A DNA stretch of 64,000 bases from Bromus sterilis (GCA_950022295.1 OX465595.1:64750770-64814769); one strand, 5' to 3'. Shown: positions 12,162 to 24,287, numbered from the stretch's first letter. Numbers and translations: made by a program. The notes: generated by a model not told the origin, from the sequence alone.

Positions 12162-13738
12162 GTATAAAACTAGCTGCCATCGCCTCACGCAGTAGAAAAC
12201 CTAGCCGCCTTCTCCCACTCCCCTCCCCGAGCGCTCGTTCCTTGTCGTCGGCGGCTGCTGCTGCAGAGATCCGCGCCCGCGCCCGCGCCGGACTTCCTGT
12301 CGCGGCGGGAGCGGCGGAGCGAGGCGAGGCCGTAGCAGCCGGCGCCCTCGTCGAGCGGCACGCGGCGCTGGCGGCGAGGCCGCGCCAGGGAAGCCGAGAT
12401 CTGCTCGTGAACAGCGGGCACTTGACACCAGGCGGCGGCACGATTGGACGAGGCGGCGGCACGGTTGGCTCGCCCGAGGCGACCGCGTCGTCGTCGCCCA
12501 CGCCGGCGCGGACGAGGTGCCCGTCGCTGATTCCGGGGAGGCTGCGGTCGTCTTCTCCGAGGTGCCCGTCGCTGGCTGATGCCATACTGTAATAACAACC
12601 TGTCCTATGCCCCCTCGCGTGGACTGTGCCAAGGCCAAAGCCTCTCCGTCTCTCCTTTTTTCCTCTTCTTCGTTTTCTGGCTGGTGATCAGTTCGTGGTG
12701 TGTCCAGGTGGAAGGGAAGGCGTGGGTGAGAGTGGTGGCGGAGCCGGATGCGGACGGCAACTGCAAGATCGTCATCGGCTGCGATGTGGAGGGGAAGTGG
12801 CTGCTGCACTGGGGCGTCTCCTACGGCGGTGAGACCGGCAGGTATGCACGCCTTGTCTCCTCTCACCCAGGTATGCTACCAATGCAGCTTCACTGCACCG
12901 GGTCAATGCATAGGGAAAATTTTGAGCATCTTCATTTCAGATTAATAAATAAATTAGGTGGGCAATGCAGTTGCTCCTAATTAAGCAGGGGAAATTCAGC
13001 ACAAAACTTTGAACATTTTTGTTGCATAAGGATCAGTGACATTGGAACTATTTGTGCTGGTTCTGAGTTCTGACATTTCCCAAATACTTAAAATACCTAG
13101 GCCTTTTCTTCTTCTGGAATATCATTGATGCACATGCTAACTAGCAATAACATGTTTGCACAACTGGGTGGTGATGTTCACATGTTTCTTTTGAAAGACC
13201 ATGCTCGCAAATTCAATTGTGTGTCAATGTGTGTTATGTCTCCATGGTTCCTATGGCATTGTCTTGATACCCGCTTCTGCCGTTTTTACTTAAAGAAAGA
13301 ATAATTTTTTAAGTCCGGTTTGTTGTAGATGTTCTGCTCCCTAAAACAACTGATTTCATCTTATCCTCCTTATCTGTACATTTTCAGCGAATGGGATCAA
13401 CCTCCTTCGGAAATTAGACCTCCCGGTTCGGTTCCAATCAAGGTTGTTCTAAACTTGTGAAAACTGTTCAAGCACTCTAAACTGTTTTCAGCTATTTACA
13501 CTGGCATATGGGTGCCTATCCGACACTAAATTTCTAGGAACCTCTTTCTTATTTATCCTTTAGCTATAATTCTAACTATTTTGGATTCAACTTGCTAAAA
13601 AATATTTCAAACTTCCAGGACTCTGCAATCGAAACACCACTGGAGATGTCCTCCAATTCAGAAGGACATGTACTTCATGAAGTGCAAATCAAATTTGATA
13701 AGGACACTCCAATTGCCGCTATCAATTATGTTCTAAAG
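12162..13738 (+). pseudogene. AMY3-type plastid alpha-amylase fragment: three CBM45 exons
   Basis: Three exons with canonical splice sites encode about 103 residues of a CBM45 starch-binding domain: 12708-12841 (acceptor TGTCCAG, donor GTATGC), 13388-13442 (acceptor TTTTCAG) and 13619-13738 (acceptor TTCCAG, donor GTTTAAA). The phases join cleanly. Diagnostic strings are GKWLLHWGVSYGGETG, EWDQPPSEI, RPPGSVPIKDSAIETPL and IAAINYVLK, which I recall from plant AMY3 alpha-amylases (PF-type CBM45 N-terminal to the GH13 catalytic domain). In the intact enzyme the domain targets the amylase to starch in the plastid. Here neither the first CBM45, the following exon nor any GH13 exon follows, so it cannot make an amylase. 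A GC-rich leader (12190-12580) with a TATA-like GTATAAAA at 12162 precedes it. Intron retention points to DNA-level capture or a truncated duplicate. Confidence 0.72.
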
Positions 13739-14889
13739 GTTTAAACTTTATACAGTTGCATTGCTTTCAAGTTATTTCCCAGGCAACGTGTGTTTCTTAC
13801 CTTACTATACTATGTTAAAACTATCACTATGAATATAAGACTTGTCCACTCAATTTTACTCCATTAAAACTGTCTCCAAACGGAAGGGGATGCCCAGATA
13901 TTGTTATATGTACCATGTTTCATGCCTGCATTTTTTAAACATTATACCCATAGATGCAACCTTTAAGGCCAAGAACTAGAGAAGTTAAGAAGGAATCATA
14001 TCAAGTAGATTAGAGGGTCAAGCCCTATCCCCCAGCCACACGAGTTTAAGATCAAACAAACATTGAATCCCGAAATTCTGAAACAAGGGATGATGCAGCA
14101 AAGAGAACCAAGAAATTTTCTTCTAAAGATAGAGTACCAAGAGGTTGAATCAAACAAAAATTCTAAAACCTTTTATTTATCATTTTAATACTACCTCACA
14201 TGTGTATGTTCTCAGTTCCAATGCACAGGCAGGTTTTACCTTCTTTATAGGTTGATTAGTTTTGTGAATGCCACCCCCAACACCAACATCGTAAGCCCAA
14301 CCCCTCCTTCCTCTTTCTATTCTCATCACATTAATTTGTATGGATGTTCAATACCATTATTACAACACAATACCAATGAGAAACAAAATGATATGGTTGC
14401 TCTTGATTTCCTATGATATGCTTTAAGCGATTGAAATATATGTCTTGGTCCTATCGATGTGTTCTGTTGTCAGGAAATTCCTTGACGTTGGCGCAGTATG
14501 GTCCTTATGACCTATACAAGCAGCAACATGCTACATTTTAGATTTAGGAGCTGATTCATTATTTGTTTTGGTGTTAGACAGTCTTTTGGAAATAATGGTT
14601 GCTCTTCTTTTGCAGGTTAGTACGTTCAGTGTAGGTGCTCCTTGCTCTGCTGTCCTACTGAAGGTCAGGGCATTCCTCTGCAGGTAGAGCCCTTTCGTTC
14701 TTACCTTCTTAGATCTGTACCGCTGCCTGGTCGTTCATGGACCTTCGTGTTCTGTGTTCTTATTCGTAGAGCCGTTAGATTTAATGACTTTAGTTCCTAT
14801 TCTGGTTATGCTCTTGCCTGTCAGTACGAATCGATGATCTGTGCTGCTCCTTTTGGGATTCAGTTCGGGCGCTTTTGGGCGTGTGTTGG
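13739..14889. other. Non-coding sequence after the AMY3 fragment
   Basis: The donor at 13739 is followed by about 1.1 kb with no recognisable AMY3 exon. The stretch 14610-14885 reads like an untranslated leader or promoter and has no supported ORF. It ends at the GTTGG target site of the 3.7-kb solo LTR. Confidence 0.5.
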
Positions 14890-17800
14890 TGTAACAGCCC
14901 AGATTTCACAAAAATTAAAAATTTTGTTTTCGGGGTGAATTGTTTGATTGTCTGATTTGTTTGCGGTGTTTGCATCCCCGATTTATCGATCGGCGATTAT
15001 TTTCCCCCTCTTATCTCGTATCGGACGGAGACCGACCCTTGCCACCCTGACACTCGACCTTTGCGACACCGGGTTTCACCCGATCACCGTCGCGAAAACC
15101 GCACGAGACCAGCCGAAGCCAACGGAACGAAAAACCCCGTTTAATAATTAAACGGATATTTTTATAGCGCGACGGAAAGTGTTTTCGGAACGGTTCCAGC
15201 GCGAGGTGAAAGCCTCCGGCTCGACGCACTGATCGCGCAGTTCGAAGTTTTACCCGAATCGGAGGTACTGCGGACCCCCGGAGGTCAGAAACGTGAGCAC
15301 CGGACGTCCGAGAGAAAATCCGATGATGTTTTGCAAACTGCCAGCCACCCATGCTATATAAAGACCACCACACTCCCACCCATTTTTAGGGTTTTCCCTA
15401 GTCCCTAGGAAGCCACCAGCTCCAGATCTGACCCAAAACACCCCCAAATTCAGCAAACCCTAGCTCCCAGATCTGTTTCGGACCGTTCGATTTGCAATCG
15501 GACGCACCGGATCGCGCCTAGCCTTCCTCTCTCCTCTCTCTCGTGGAGCTCCTCCACCCAGCCGCTCCATGGCCATGGAGGCCGAGCCGCCGCACGCTGC
15601 CTCCGGTCGCCGGAGCCGACCAGCGCGCCACCGCCGGTGAGCCCGCACCTCTCCTCCTCCCCTTCCTCTCTTTCCCTCTCCTTTCTTCCCTAACCTCTCC
15701 TCTTCCTCTCTCTGCTCGCAGCCGCATCGCCATGGGAGGCCCGAACGCGAGCTCGCCATGGACGCCGGCGGCCCGAGCTTCGCGTCCCGCCGCCGTGGCC
15801 CAAGCTCCCCGCCGCCACAAGGTCCGGCCCCGCGCCGCCAGCCTCCTCGCGCACCCCCGCCGCCTCGCCTCCTCGCAGGCCGGCGAAGGCCGCCGCCGCC
15901 GCCGTGCTTGCTCGGGAGGAGCACGAGCCGGCGCCCGCTCCAGCCGTCTCTGCTCGTGGACGTCGGGGTGGGCCGGCGCGCCCCCCCTTGCGGCCCACTC
16001 CAGCAGCCCAAGCGCCCCTCCAGCCGGCCTGGGCCGAGGCCCAGTGGTGAGCTGCCTTTTTTTTTATTTTATTTTTCTGTTATTTGTTTTTTTTAGTTAG
16101 TTGGGCCAGCAGCTTTCGGCCCAGTTAGTTTTTTTTCCTGTTAGTTGTTTTTATTTATTTATTTAGGCAGTTTTAGTTGTTTATTTTTGCAGTGCCGTAA
16201 CTTTTTAACCGTAGCTCCGATCGCGACGCTTTTAATATGAAAGTTACTTAGAATTGCATGTAGATTAATAATTTGTGCTCCTTTGCCATGTTTGACTTTG
16301 TTTACATGTTGTTTGACTGCTAATTACACTGCCTGCCACTGCAAACTGTAACTGCAATAACTTTTTATCTGTTGCTCTGTTTAAAATGTTCTTTATATGT
16401 AACTTGATTAGAATTGCATGCAGATTGTGTTTTTGCTGCTCTTGCTTGCTAATAAAAATAATAAAATATTGTTTAGATAAAAACAGTACCAAATGCAATA
16501 TTTATCGTGGGGTCCGCAATAGTTTGCATGTATAGGTTTTACCCCCCACTTAAATTGACTAGATCAGATAGTTTATTTTGCTTCACCTCTTGCCATGTTT
16601 GAGTGCTATGCCATGCTTGCTTGAGTTGCCATGTTAATAACCGTTGTTTGATCACCTGTAGCTAAACAACTTGAACCATCGTAAACGTGCGGTATCGTCG
16701 TGTGTGACGAGTACTCCACTTAAATTGTTAGTAACCGCTCCCGACGATAGGTGCGATGTCTCGTGTTACTTCTTGTTGATGCTTGCTCGTGTTTGCCCCG
16801 TAGTAATAGTGGTGCACCGTTGATTGCTTTCCAGTGTTTACTTCTTGTGTGCTCCCGCGGGTACCTCTCGGAGACGATGCGAGCTTGCGATCGACTACAC
16901 CTTCGGAACCCGACTTATCAACAGGCAAGGACTTGCATTACTTATGATCCATTCTATTTCAACCAGCGGTTTGCATGCTAGTATAGGTTAGGTTCGATGT
17001 TTTATCCTACCACATGTTTACAGCCTCTTTTAAACCGATACAGCCATGTCCCCTCCCAGCAAACCTTGTACTGCTATGTTACTTTTGCTCGTTGCTCAGC
17101 CCCTGCTTAGTATGCATGCTTAGGATGTTACGTTGTTACTCTGTTACTCTTTGGGTTGGGATATCACCTGATTATTATATTATTGTTGATGATATGATTA
17201 TTATAATGTTGACTATATTCGACGAAGGATGGAAGGTCTAGGCTATCCCGCCCCGACGCTTTGTTCCATTTGAGTCACCTAGGATCCGAGTTCCGGGTAT
17301 TGGTTTTAAGACTGAGCGTGCCTAACCGCGTGTGGGATTTTATGGGGTCCCCTTTTCTTACCTATCTAGCTTCAAACATTTCTAGAGGTGGCCCAAGCTG
17401 ATTTACCATTTGAAAACATGCATATATATCTTGTCGGGTCGCTCCTAGCAGATATCTTTTAAAATAACCCGGGCCAGCGGAGACATAGTTTCTTTGTTGG
17501 TCCACACCTGGTGAGCTAGAGGCCTACCCACATGTGAGGGGATCAGTTACCTCGACCTTAGCCAGACGGAAGAGTCCGATCCGAGAGCGTGGCCAGCTTT
17601 TGGATTGGGTGTCGACTCCCCGGGGGCCACCCGGATTTGTTCGTTGTTAGCTAGAGGGACTTGTCGTTTCGGATCTCTTGGAACTAAATCATAAAATGTT
17701 TGCCTATAATGGGTAGCAACTGAGAGTGATGGACGTGCGTGCGGAGCCTCGTAATGGGCAGTTGGTACACCCCTGCAGGGTTAAATCTTTTCGAGAAGCC

Positions 17801-18588
17801 GTGTCCACGGTTATGGACGACTTGAGACCTACTCCTTGTTCATAGACAACAACAACTGAGATAATCTTAATATAACTTGATCAACGTGTGTGTGTGCCTT
17901 GACTGCTTCTTCTTCGTCGGGATGCGAAGAGGAGGACAAGGATAGGATAGGTGTTATGTTTGCGTAAGTAGTTGATAGCAAGACTTGTTGGAGGCGATTC
18001 CTCATCGAATGCTTGGCTTCTTATCTTACTCTCTAGATCGTTAGCCACTTCATAAATGCTAGTGCGGCAGCAACCTCACCACTTACCCCATCCTTACCGT
18101 AAACTACTAGTTGTCCTAGAATGACGAGTGGTGAAGTCCTTGCTGGGTCAGATGACCACTACAGTTGGATGCTGAGTACCTCTGTACTCATGATACTACC
18201 CCCAAACTCTTTTTCAGGGTTCGTGATCGACAACAGGTATGGTGACCGACGTTTCATGCGGCGACTCGACGACGACTAGTTAGGCGGATCCCGGCGGACG
18301 GCCTGGACCCGTGTGGTTTTGGGATCGATGTTTTTCTCTTTTGCCAGTAGGCATTTGCTTGTAGTCTGTACTCAGACATATACCTTCCGCTGTTGTATTA
18401 TATTTGAGGCAGTTGTATGCCGATTGTATGAGATGTTGTATCCTTGTATCTGTAATGTTGTGATATCATGTTGGAAATCCGGGGCATATGGCTTTGTCAT
18501 ATGTCGCGGTGGGACCGATATGTGCTCCGTCCTCGGGTTCGGGCGGAAACGTCCGAATCTGAAACAGTACCGCATATCGGGCCTTACA
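14890..18588 (+). mobile_element. Solo LTR, very long type (3699 bp), copy 1
   Basis: It starts TGTAACAGCCC at 14890, ends GGGCCTTACA at 18588, and is flanked by the perfect 5-bp duplication GTTGG (14885-14889 and 18589-18593). A TATA box TATATAAAG is at 15355-15363, followed by a GC-rich leader-like region (15460-16050) whose long ORFs on both strands are compositional artefacts. A second, inverted copy is at 27379-31084. The length and termini recall the long LTRs of Sukkula/Erika-type Triticeae elements; the family is not certain. With no internal domain or partner LTR, it is a solo LTR. Confidence 0.88.
16195..16430. repeat. Internal duplication within the long LTR
   Basis: GTAACTTTTTA...GTAGCTCCG...TAGAATTGCATGTAGATT (about 16195-16267) is repeated in diverged form as ATAACTTTTTATCTGTTGCTC...TAGAATTGCATGCAGATT (about 16355-16428). 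The same pair appears in copy 2. Confidence 0.5.
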
Positions 18589-19139
18589 GTTGGTCTTGTC
18601 CCCATCATGTTGCCTGTAGATTTGTCGCATGTTGTTGGTTTGCCTGTGCTGTTGGTTTGCCCGTTGTCCTGCTGTCTTCCTCCCATCAAGCTGCCCATGC
18701 GTGTGTGTGCGGTGTGTGTGTGTGTGTGTAGTTTCTTGGTCGCACGCCGGCTTACGAACAATGCCCTGACCTTCTGTTTGTGGGATTTAGTTTGTTACTG
18801 CCATTTATTTTACTCTGCGTAGCGTTCAAGCATCATCTTTTAGTCACATAGCTATCAGACCCAGGACGCCACCCTTTCGCCGCATTAAAAACTTCATTTG
18901 CCAACTGCTCTAAAAGTTTTAGCCACCACATCAGTTTTTTTTTCTTTTTCCTTGTCAATCTACAATATTGCCCAGGAATTTAATAAACACATCCCAGATG
19001 ATTCGGCGGGGCTGGGAGCTCTCTCAGGGCATTTGGAATTTCGGCCGTTAGATGTCTTTCTCCCACCAATCTCAGCCACCCGTACTTTTGACAGTGCGTA
19101 TAAAAACCCAGCCCACGCAGTAGAAAACCTGGATAGATG

Positions 19140-19366
19140 CCTGGATAGATGCAATCATGCTGTTTTGCCAAAGGCAGACAATTGATTGGGCTTGGTTTCT
19201 CCTCCCACCAATATATGCTGTTTCTCTTCCCACCAATATATGTTGTTTCTCCTCCCACCAATATATGTTGTTTCTCCTCCGGCCAATCATGTTGTTTCTC
19301 CTCCCACCAATATATGTTGCCTGGATAGATGCAATGATGCTGTTTTGCCAAAGGCAGACAATTGAT
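19140..19366. repeat. 25-bp minisatellite bracketed by 47-bp direct repeats
   Basis: Five copies of a 25-bp unit (core CTCCCACCAATATATG, one copy altered to GGCCAATCATG) fill 19196-19319. They are flanked by a 47-bp sequence (CCTGGATAGATGCAAT...CAGACAATTGAT) at 19140-19186 and 19320-19366 that differs at one base. It lies just downstream of a TATA-like GTATAAAA at 19098. Confidence 0.85.
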
Positions 19367-19779
19367 ATACATTCCTCCTGAGTATCTGCTTGTACAAGTC
19401 ATAGAAATGTAGATGCCATCTTTATAGACTCACAAGGATAAAGTTAAATGAAAGATGATACTAGAGGTTTCCTTTGAAGAACTTAATAAGCAAATTATTG
19501 AGAAATGTTTGGTAAAATGGCAGATATCTTCGTTAAAAAATGTCCCGCTATGTGTCGCTGCCAAATGGGCGGGGACCCAAAATGTCAATAACCCACGTTA
19601 TGATAACTGGATTGGAAGGCAACTAACAATATTCATACCGTTTCTACCAAATATGCTTCAGATACAAAATAATTAAAATGTGCACCCCTCTTTTCGATCC
19701 ATTTTTATTTAATACCCATTTTAATTATATACTAATTGTCCTGCATGTTGTTTGAGATTTATAATAACAGTTATGTTTG

Positions 19780-19867
19780 ATTAAAGATATTTTGGTGTGA
19801 TTTCCATGGACCAGGACTTCCATATTAAAGATATTCTGGTGTGATTTCCATGGACCAGGATTTCCAT
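19780..19867. repeat. 44-bp tandem duplication
   Basis: Two head-to-tail 44-bp copies, 19780-19823 and 19824-19867, carry ATTAAAGATATT and TTTCCATGGACCAGGA, differing at about two positions. A third partial ATTAAAGATA follows near 19882. Confidence 0.8.
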
Positions 19868-19969
19868 GGTGACTATACACATTAAAGATAGAATAGCAGT
19901 GTGGTTTACAACCATTACCTCAACTTAAAATGAGTACTCTGTTATTTTCTTTAACCCATTACTTCGTAG

Positions 19970-20702
19970 TTGCTAACCTGCCATGTACTAATGTAGATGT
20001 GATCGGAGTTATCACGACGATCTCCCTTGTTTGTAGCTTCCGGGTACCTAATACCCTTACTCATGTTATGCGAAGACGCGTGCTTCTTTCTAATCACAAG
20101 TATGATGTGCACTCCCCTGTAAATACTATTTGTTAATTCGTACCATAAACTATTACATTGCGTATTGACTACTCTTTTTACATGTGTCTTTCCCTCACTG
20201 TCTTATATCAGTGGCGTTGAGGTTGCCATAACTCTATGGGGTGAGAGGGCTATACGATTCAATGGCCAAAGCATCCATTTCATGGGCCAGACTGAACCAG
20301 TTGTTGCCATTTTTGTTGGCACAACCATACGTGCCTACGCAGGTCAGTTAGGTACCAAATTAACCAGTTTGTCTTACCTGCCGTTTAGTATGTCTGTTAA
20401 TCCAATCTCCTGTATGAAGTAGGTAATTATCAACAAGCTATTTACATGTCCATTTTCCCTTCTTTGTTACACACTCTGTTGACATATCTGGTAATGTAAT
20501 TTCTATTGTTCATCTTTGGCTACGCGCTGTGTTATCTGGATCATGTATCAAAGTACTTTATTATGCGCTTGAACTTACTTCCATGCCTACCCAGCCTACT
20601 GTGTAACTCTTTGTTTACATTTTCCCCTCAATCCCCGCATCCACAGGACCTGACAACCTGATGAACGGTGATGATGATTTAATCGTGAAGGGGCTCCCAC
20701 AG
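19970..20702 (+). pseudogene. RPA70-like OB-fold gene fragment (three exons)
   Basis: Exons 19970-20099, 20212-20342 and 20647-20702 have canonical GT/AG borders and compatible phases. They encode part of an RPA70/DUF223-type OB fold: VDVIGVITTIS, then RRRVLLSN, then VEVAITLWGERAIRFNG and EPVVAIFVGTTIRAYAG. These strings are typical of plant RPA1-like single-stranded DNA-binding proteins, which are also encoded by some plant Helitrons. The usual C-terminal zinc-binding OB fold is not seen. Downstream open sequence at 20795-20992 and 20993-21433 could be later exons but matches nothing I recognise, and a TAG at about 20990 separates the two. A Helitron 3' end lies 2.1 kb downstream on the same strand. 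Confidence 0.65.
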
Positions 20703-20992
20703 GTTGTAACAAATCTATCGGTGCATCCTCAAAATAACAATCATCGCATACTCGATTAAACTAATTGACTCTTCTTTTTATTCATTGTATCTAGCTATCT
20801 ACCATATGTATACCAATCAGCAGGAGGTACATGCTTGAAGAAGCTATCCGATGGATCCGCGACACACTGCATGCATTTGAGTTAACTGATTATGATGGCA
20901 ACCTGGTCACAGCGTCGGTCAAGATCACATTTCGATCCCACAGTGAAAACATACCACCAAAACAACAGGAATTTTATGGAAAAACATCCTAG

Positions 20993-21433
20993 TTGAGCAC
21001 AGACGCTATCGAATCAACGTGCTCTGCTGCTTTGGCTTACCTTTTGGACATGAACATCATTACATTTGATGATGCCAACTCTGCGAAGCTCAAGCGATGC
21101 CAACGACTACTTCAAGCTGATCAATCATGGTCATCGGTGCTATATGACCGCGCAAAATTCTTCCAGGATCAACTCGCTTCTCTAAATGCAACAAACATAC
21201 AGCCTCACTCAGGAAGCAACGACAATGGTTCTCCATCAACTGAATGCACCAATGAATTAACACTAATCATGGTATTGTTTCCAGTTCTCCAGTTACATAG
21301 CTATAATGCTGCACATCATCTTACATACAAATATACATTCGCCCCTTACTTTTCTCTTATCGATCATCTTAAAATAGGATGTTGTTGCCGACCATGTCCC
21401 CTCACTGATGGCAAGCGAAGAAACATTAAATGA
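20993..21433 (+). other. Unrecognised 146-codon open frame after the RPA-like exons
   Basis: An ATG-initiated frame includes a segment rich in Gln/Ala/Lys (KLKRCQRLLQADQSW, then FFQDQLASL) that could form a short helix or coiled coil, followed by a Ser/Asn-rich tail. The start is directly after an in-frame stop of the upstream frame. I do not recognise a domain; codon content is plausible but not convincing. It may be a decayed 3' exon of the RPA-like gene or a separate captured fragment. Confidence 0.25.
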
Positions 21434-22239
21434 GTAATGCCCTTGTCTCCTATATATGCTTCAACCTCTCACATGTTTCCATTATTTATGCATGTTGCCT
21501 TTCCAGTGAAATAGCTCATAGGCCCAGCAAAAAAACAAAGTCTAAGCCTACTGCTCACAGGGTTTTATATTTCAAAGATTAAATCGACGGCCAAATTGTA
21601 AGGTGATTTCCAAAACAATTTTCTATACTACCCACACAGTCCCACAGCTTCTAACCATCATGCATTTCCTTCTCTGTAGGAACCGACTGCCACTGCGATC
21701 CTTGGAAGCCAGGCTTCGAACTTATGCCTCTCATAAGTTATTATATGCAGTTTCCTTTATTTAAACTCATATACTATATGCCTTGAACCTGTGTACTGGT
21801 GCTTCTGTTTCAAACTACCAATGAACCAGTAATTATCTATGTACTCATGCTATGTTCAAATGCCACATATAAATCCATCTCTATTCTCAATGTCAACCGT
21901 TCTTCCTTTTGAGGGTAGTTCGGCCCTATCTTATTTCGTTGTTTACTATCTGTTTAGAATGGTGCCATGTTCAAGTTTGTATCCAAGTCACTCCCTTTTA
22001 TCTGCTCCTGTATGATTATGTGTCATGGTTGTGCATCCAACTTCTATGTTGCGTTGTTGGTTTATTTATTGGTTAGATGGTTCTGTCCCGTAGAGCTCGT
22101 GCCGCTGGTACAACCCTTATTTTGTTCCTTGCTGTTAGAATTGGTGCACTAACCAGTTGGATTTGATTTCTCATTTGCCTGTGCATGTGGTAGCCTCCCT
22201 ACTGACTAGCTGGCCCTATTCATATGTAATTGTCTTGCT

Positions 22240-22313
22240 TATTTCTATATTAGCTCATAGAAGTAGAAAGGAAGCCTATTTCTATATTAGCTCATAGAGG
22301 TATAAAGGAAGCC
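22240..22313. repeat. 37-bp tandem duplication
   Basis: Two adjacent 37-bp copies (TATTTCTATATTAGCTCATA then GGAAGCC) occupy 22240-22276 and 22277-22313, with three differences. Confidence 0.8.
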
Positions 22314-22802
22314 ATACTGCTCAGGTTTATTAGTAGGATTCAGAGATGCTCAATTGTGTTCGCTTACCTTCCATTTGAATTTATTTGTTCATCAGTGCTT
22401 GCAATCTTTACCAGAATATTCATGCCATGGCTATTTTTCTTATAGCCTGGTAAAGAAACCAAACCACATTGCCAGTGCATGTAGCACTTTTATATGCCAG
22501 CGAGAACAAATTTGCGATATATCACTTGCTACCTTTCCGATGGTTATTATTTATTACACATGCCTTCTTCACAATCAATAATTCAGGGATTATGAGTATA
22601 TTTTTCTCTTTAAATTTTTAAAATTTTGAGTTGTCTGCTAGCCTGCCGAGCATTATAAGTCATCAAAATGTTCTTCCGCTTCTGGTTTCTTATTGATACG
22701 CACTATGCAGAAATGTTACACTTACGAAACTGTACATTATATATCTATTTGTGCTTATATTGTTTTAACTTTACCATCTTACAAAACGTCAATGCATATC
22801 TG

Positions 22803-22853
22803 GTGGCCCGCCGTATGGCGGGCAGCGCGCGGCAAGCCGCGCCACCTATCTAG
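22803..22853 (+). mobile_element. Helitron 3' terminus (hairpins plus CTAG|T)
   Basis: Two GC-rich hairpins, GCCCGCC-GTAT-GGCGGGC (22806-22823) and GCGCGGC-AA-GCCGCGC (about 22827-22842), are followed 7 bp later by CTAG at 22850-22853 and a host T. This is the classic Helitron 3' end. The 5' TC end was not found with confidence, so the element's extent is unknown; the RPA-like fragment, and possibly the AMY3 exons further upstream, would lie inside it. Confidence 0.72.
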
Positions 22854-23282
22854 TAAACCATAAAAGAACTGGTCCTTGGAGCTTTTGGCGGAGGTGGAAC
22901 TCAGGCGCATAGGGCTCTTGGCGGAGACTAATAAAATTAATGTGATAAATATATGAACATCAAACATTAAATTCATCAACCATTGAATGTACTCCTTTCT
23001 TTCCCGTGCATAGGGCTTCTGGCCAGTAAAACGAAGTGAGTATATGGTTCATGATTTTATTACAAAAATCCTATAGGGAAATGTATAAAAGATCTACACA
23101 TTCATAACATTTTTCAACAAAACTTGCAAATGTCGATATAATTGTTTTATTAGTCTTGAATACTAACGTGAACCTTTCTTTACAAAAAAGAAGATATTAA
23201 TAAGATTTTTTTATAGTGGAGATATAATGCACGTTCTTTAGCTGCACGATCTTTGTTTTCTACTAGTCCATCATTTATATTA
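22854..23282. other. AT-rich flank, nothing recognised
   Basis: No ORF, terminal repeat or tandem structure of note is visible. It ends at the TATTA target site of the small copia element. Confidence 0.5.
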
Positions 23283-23746
23283 TGTTAGAATAAATCCACA
23301 GCGCGTAGTAGATCATCCGAGGATCAAGCAATCACACGAGGCACGACACCGAGATTTGCTAACGAAGTTCACCGAACATCGGCTACATCTCCGGGGCTTG
23401 ACTATGGGCGCTCCTCCCCATGACACCGCTACAATGCCGCACTCCGGCCACCCGGGCGCCGGCACACACCGTCGGCTCCCCCTGCGTGCCTGTGCTATTA
23501 TGTTGGCATAGGTTACAACCGTGGGGTGCCCCTCATTATATGAGAGCCCAAGGATACAACGTGTCCGACTCCAACACTACACGTATCCTACCCACACTAC
23601 AACTCCAAGTCCAATGTAACCCAACTCGTACACATATTTGACACAAACTCAACAAACTCCATCTTGGCGAATATTCTCCACCACCTTGAATTTGTCCATG
23701 CGTCAAACTTCCATGTACTCCGGACTTGGGTTGTCTTCTTCGTAGC

Positions 23747-24280
23747 TTATTGAGAGCTACTCGACGAGTCTGCCCCAGACCTGCCGTCTCCGTGAGATCC
23801 TTCCGCTATTCCTGCAACTTCAGTCTCCGTGACTCCACCTGCAATAGTGCTCCCTTGCAACTTGTAAAGATGTGAAGCCGTCCTCTCTCCAATCATCACG
23901 GCCACCTCATCTTTCATGATATTTAAGGTCTTCTTATCCCGATCACAACGGAATTCCATACCATCATCATGAAGAACTCCAAGCAAAATTAGATTCCTTC
24001 TTAGCCACAACACATGCCTGACTCCCCGAAGCATCCGCTCAACTCCGTCAAACATCTTTATTTTGATGTCACCTACTCCAGTAACACGATAACCCGTGTC
24101 ATCGCCCACATAGGCTGAACCAAACTCACCAGACTTGTACAAAGAGAACCACTCCCTGTTGGGTGTCACATGAAAAGAGCTAGCTAAATCCAACATCCGC
24201 GCTTCACTTTTGGTTGACCGCATGTCTGATACTGCGAGAACATCACTACTGCTGTCTGAGTCATCACCACGAGCTGCCAC
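23747..24280 (-). pseudogene. Copia protease and pre-integrase fragment
   Basis: A 177-codon frame begins with an acidic/Ser-rich linker and then carries a protease-like block (MLDLASSFHVTPN near residue 30; the expected D-S-G is changed) and a pre-integrase-like segment (RGVRHVLWLRRNLILLGVLH, EFRCDRDKKTLNI). It ends in an acidic, Ser-rich tail close to the 3' LTR. No integrase core follows. Loss of the catalytic triplet makes protease activity unlikely. Confidence 0.6.
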
Positions 24281-24287
24281 ATTAGCA

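Noticed and set aside
12013..12866. Minus-strand ORFs of 137-221 codons opposite the AMY3 leader
   Set aside because: Arg/Pro-rich shadows of a GC-rich leader on the other strand; no domain.
15460..16100. Long overlapping ORFs on both strands
   Set aside because: They lie in the GC-rich leader of a solo LTR and are low-complexity Arg/Pro/Ala; the inverted copy at 29730-30620 shows the same effect in other frames.
18690..18731. GT-rich run as a regulatory element
   Set aside because: Simple (GT)n microsatellite with no supporting context.
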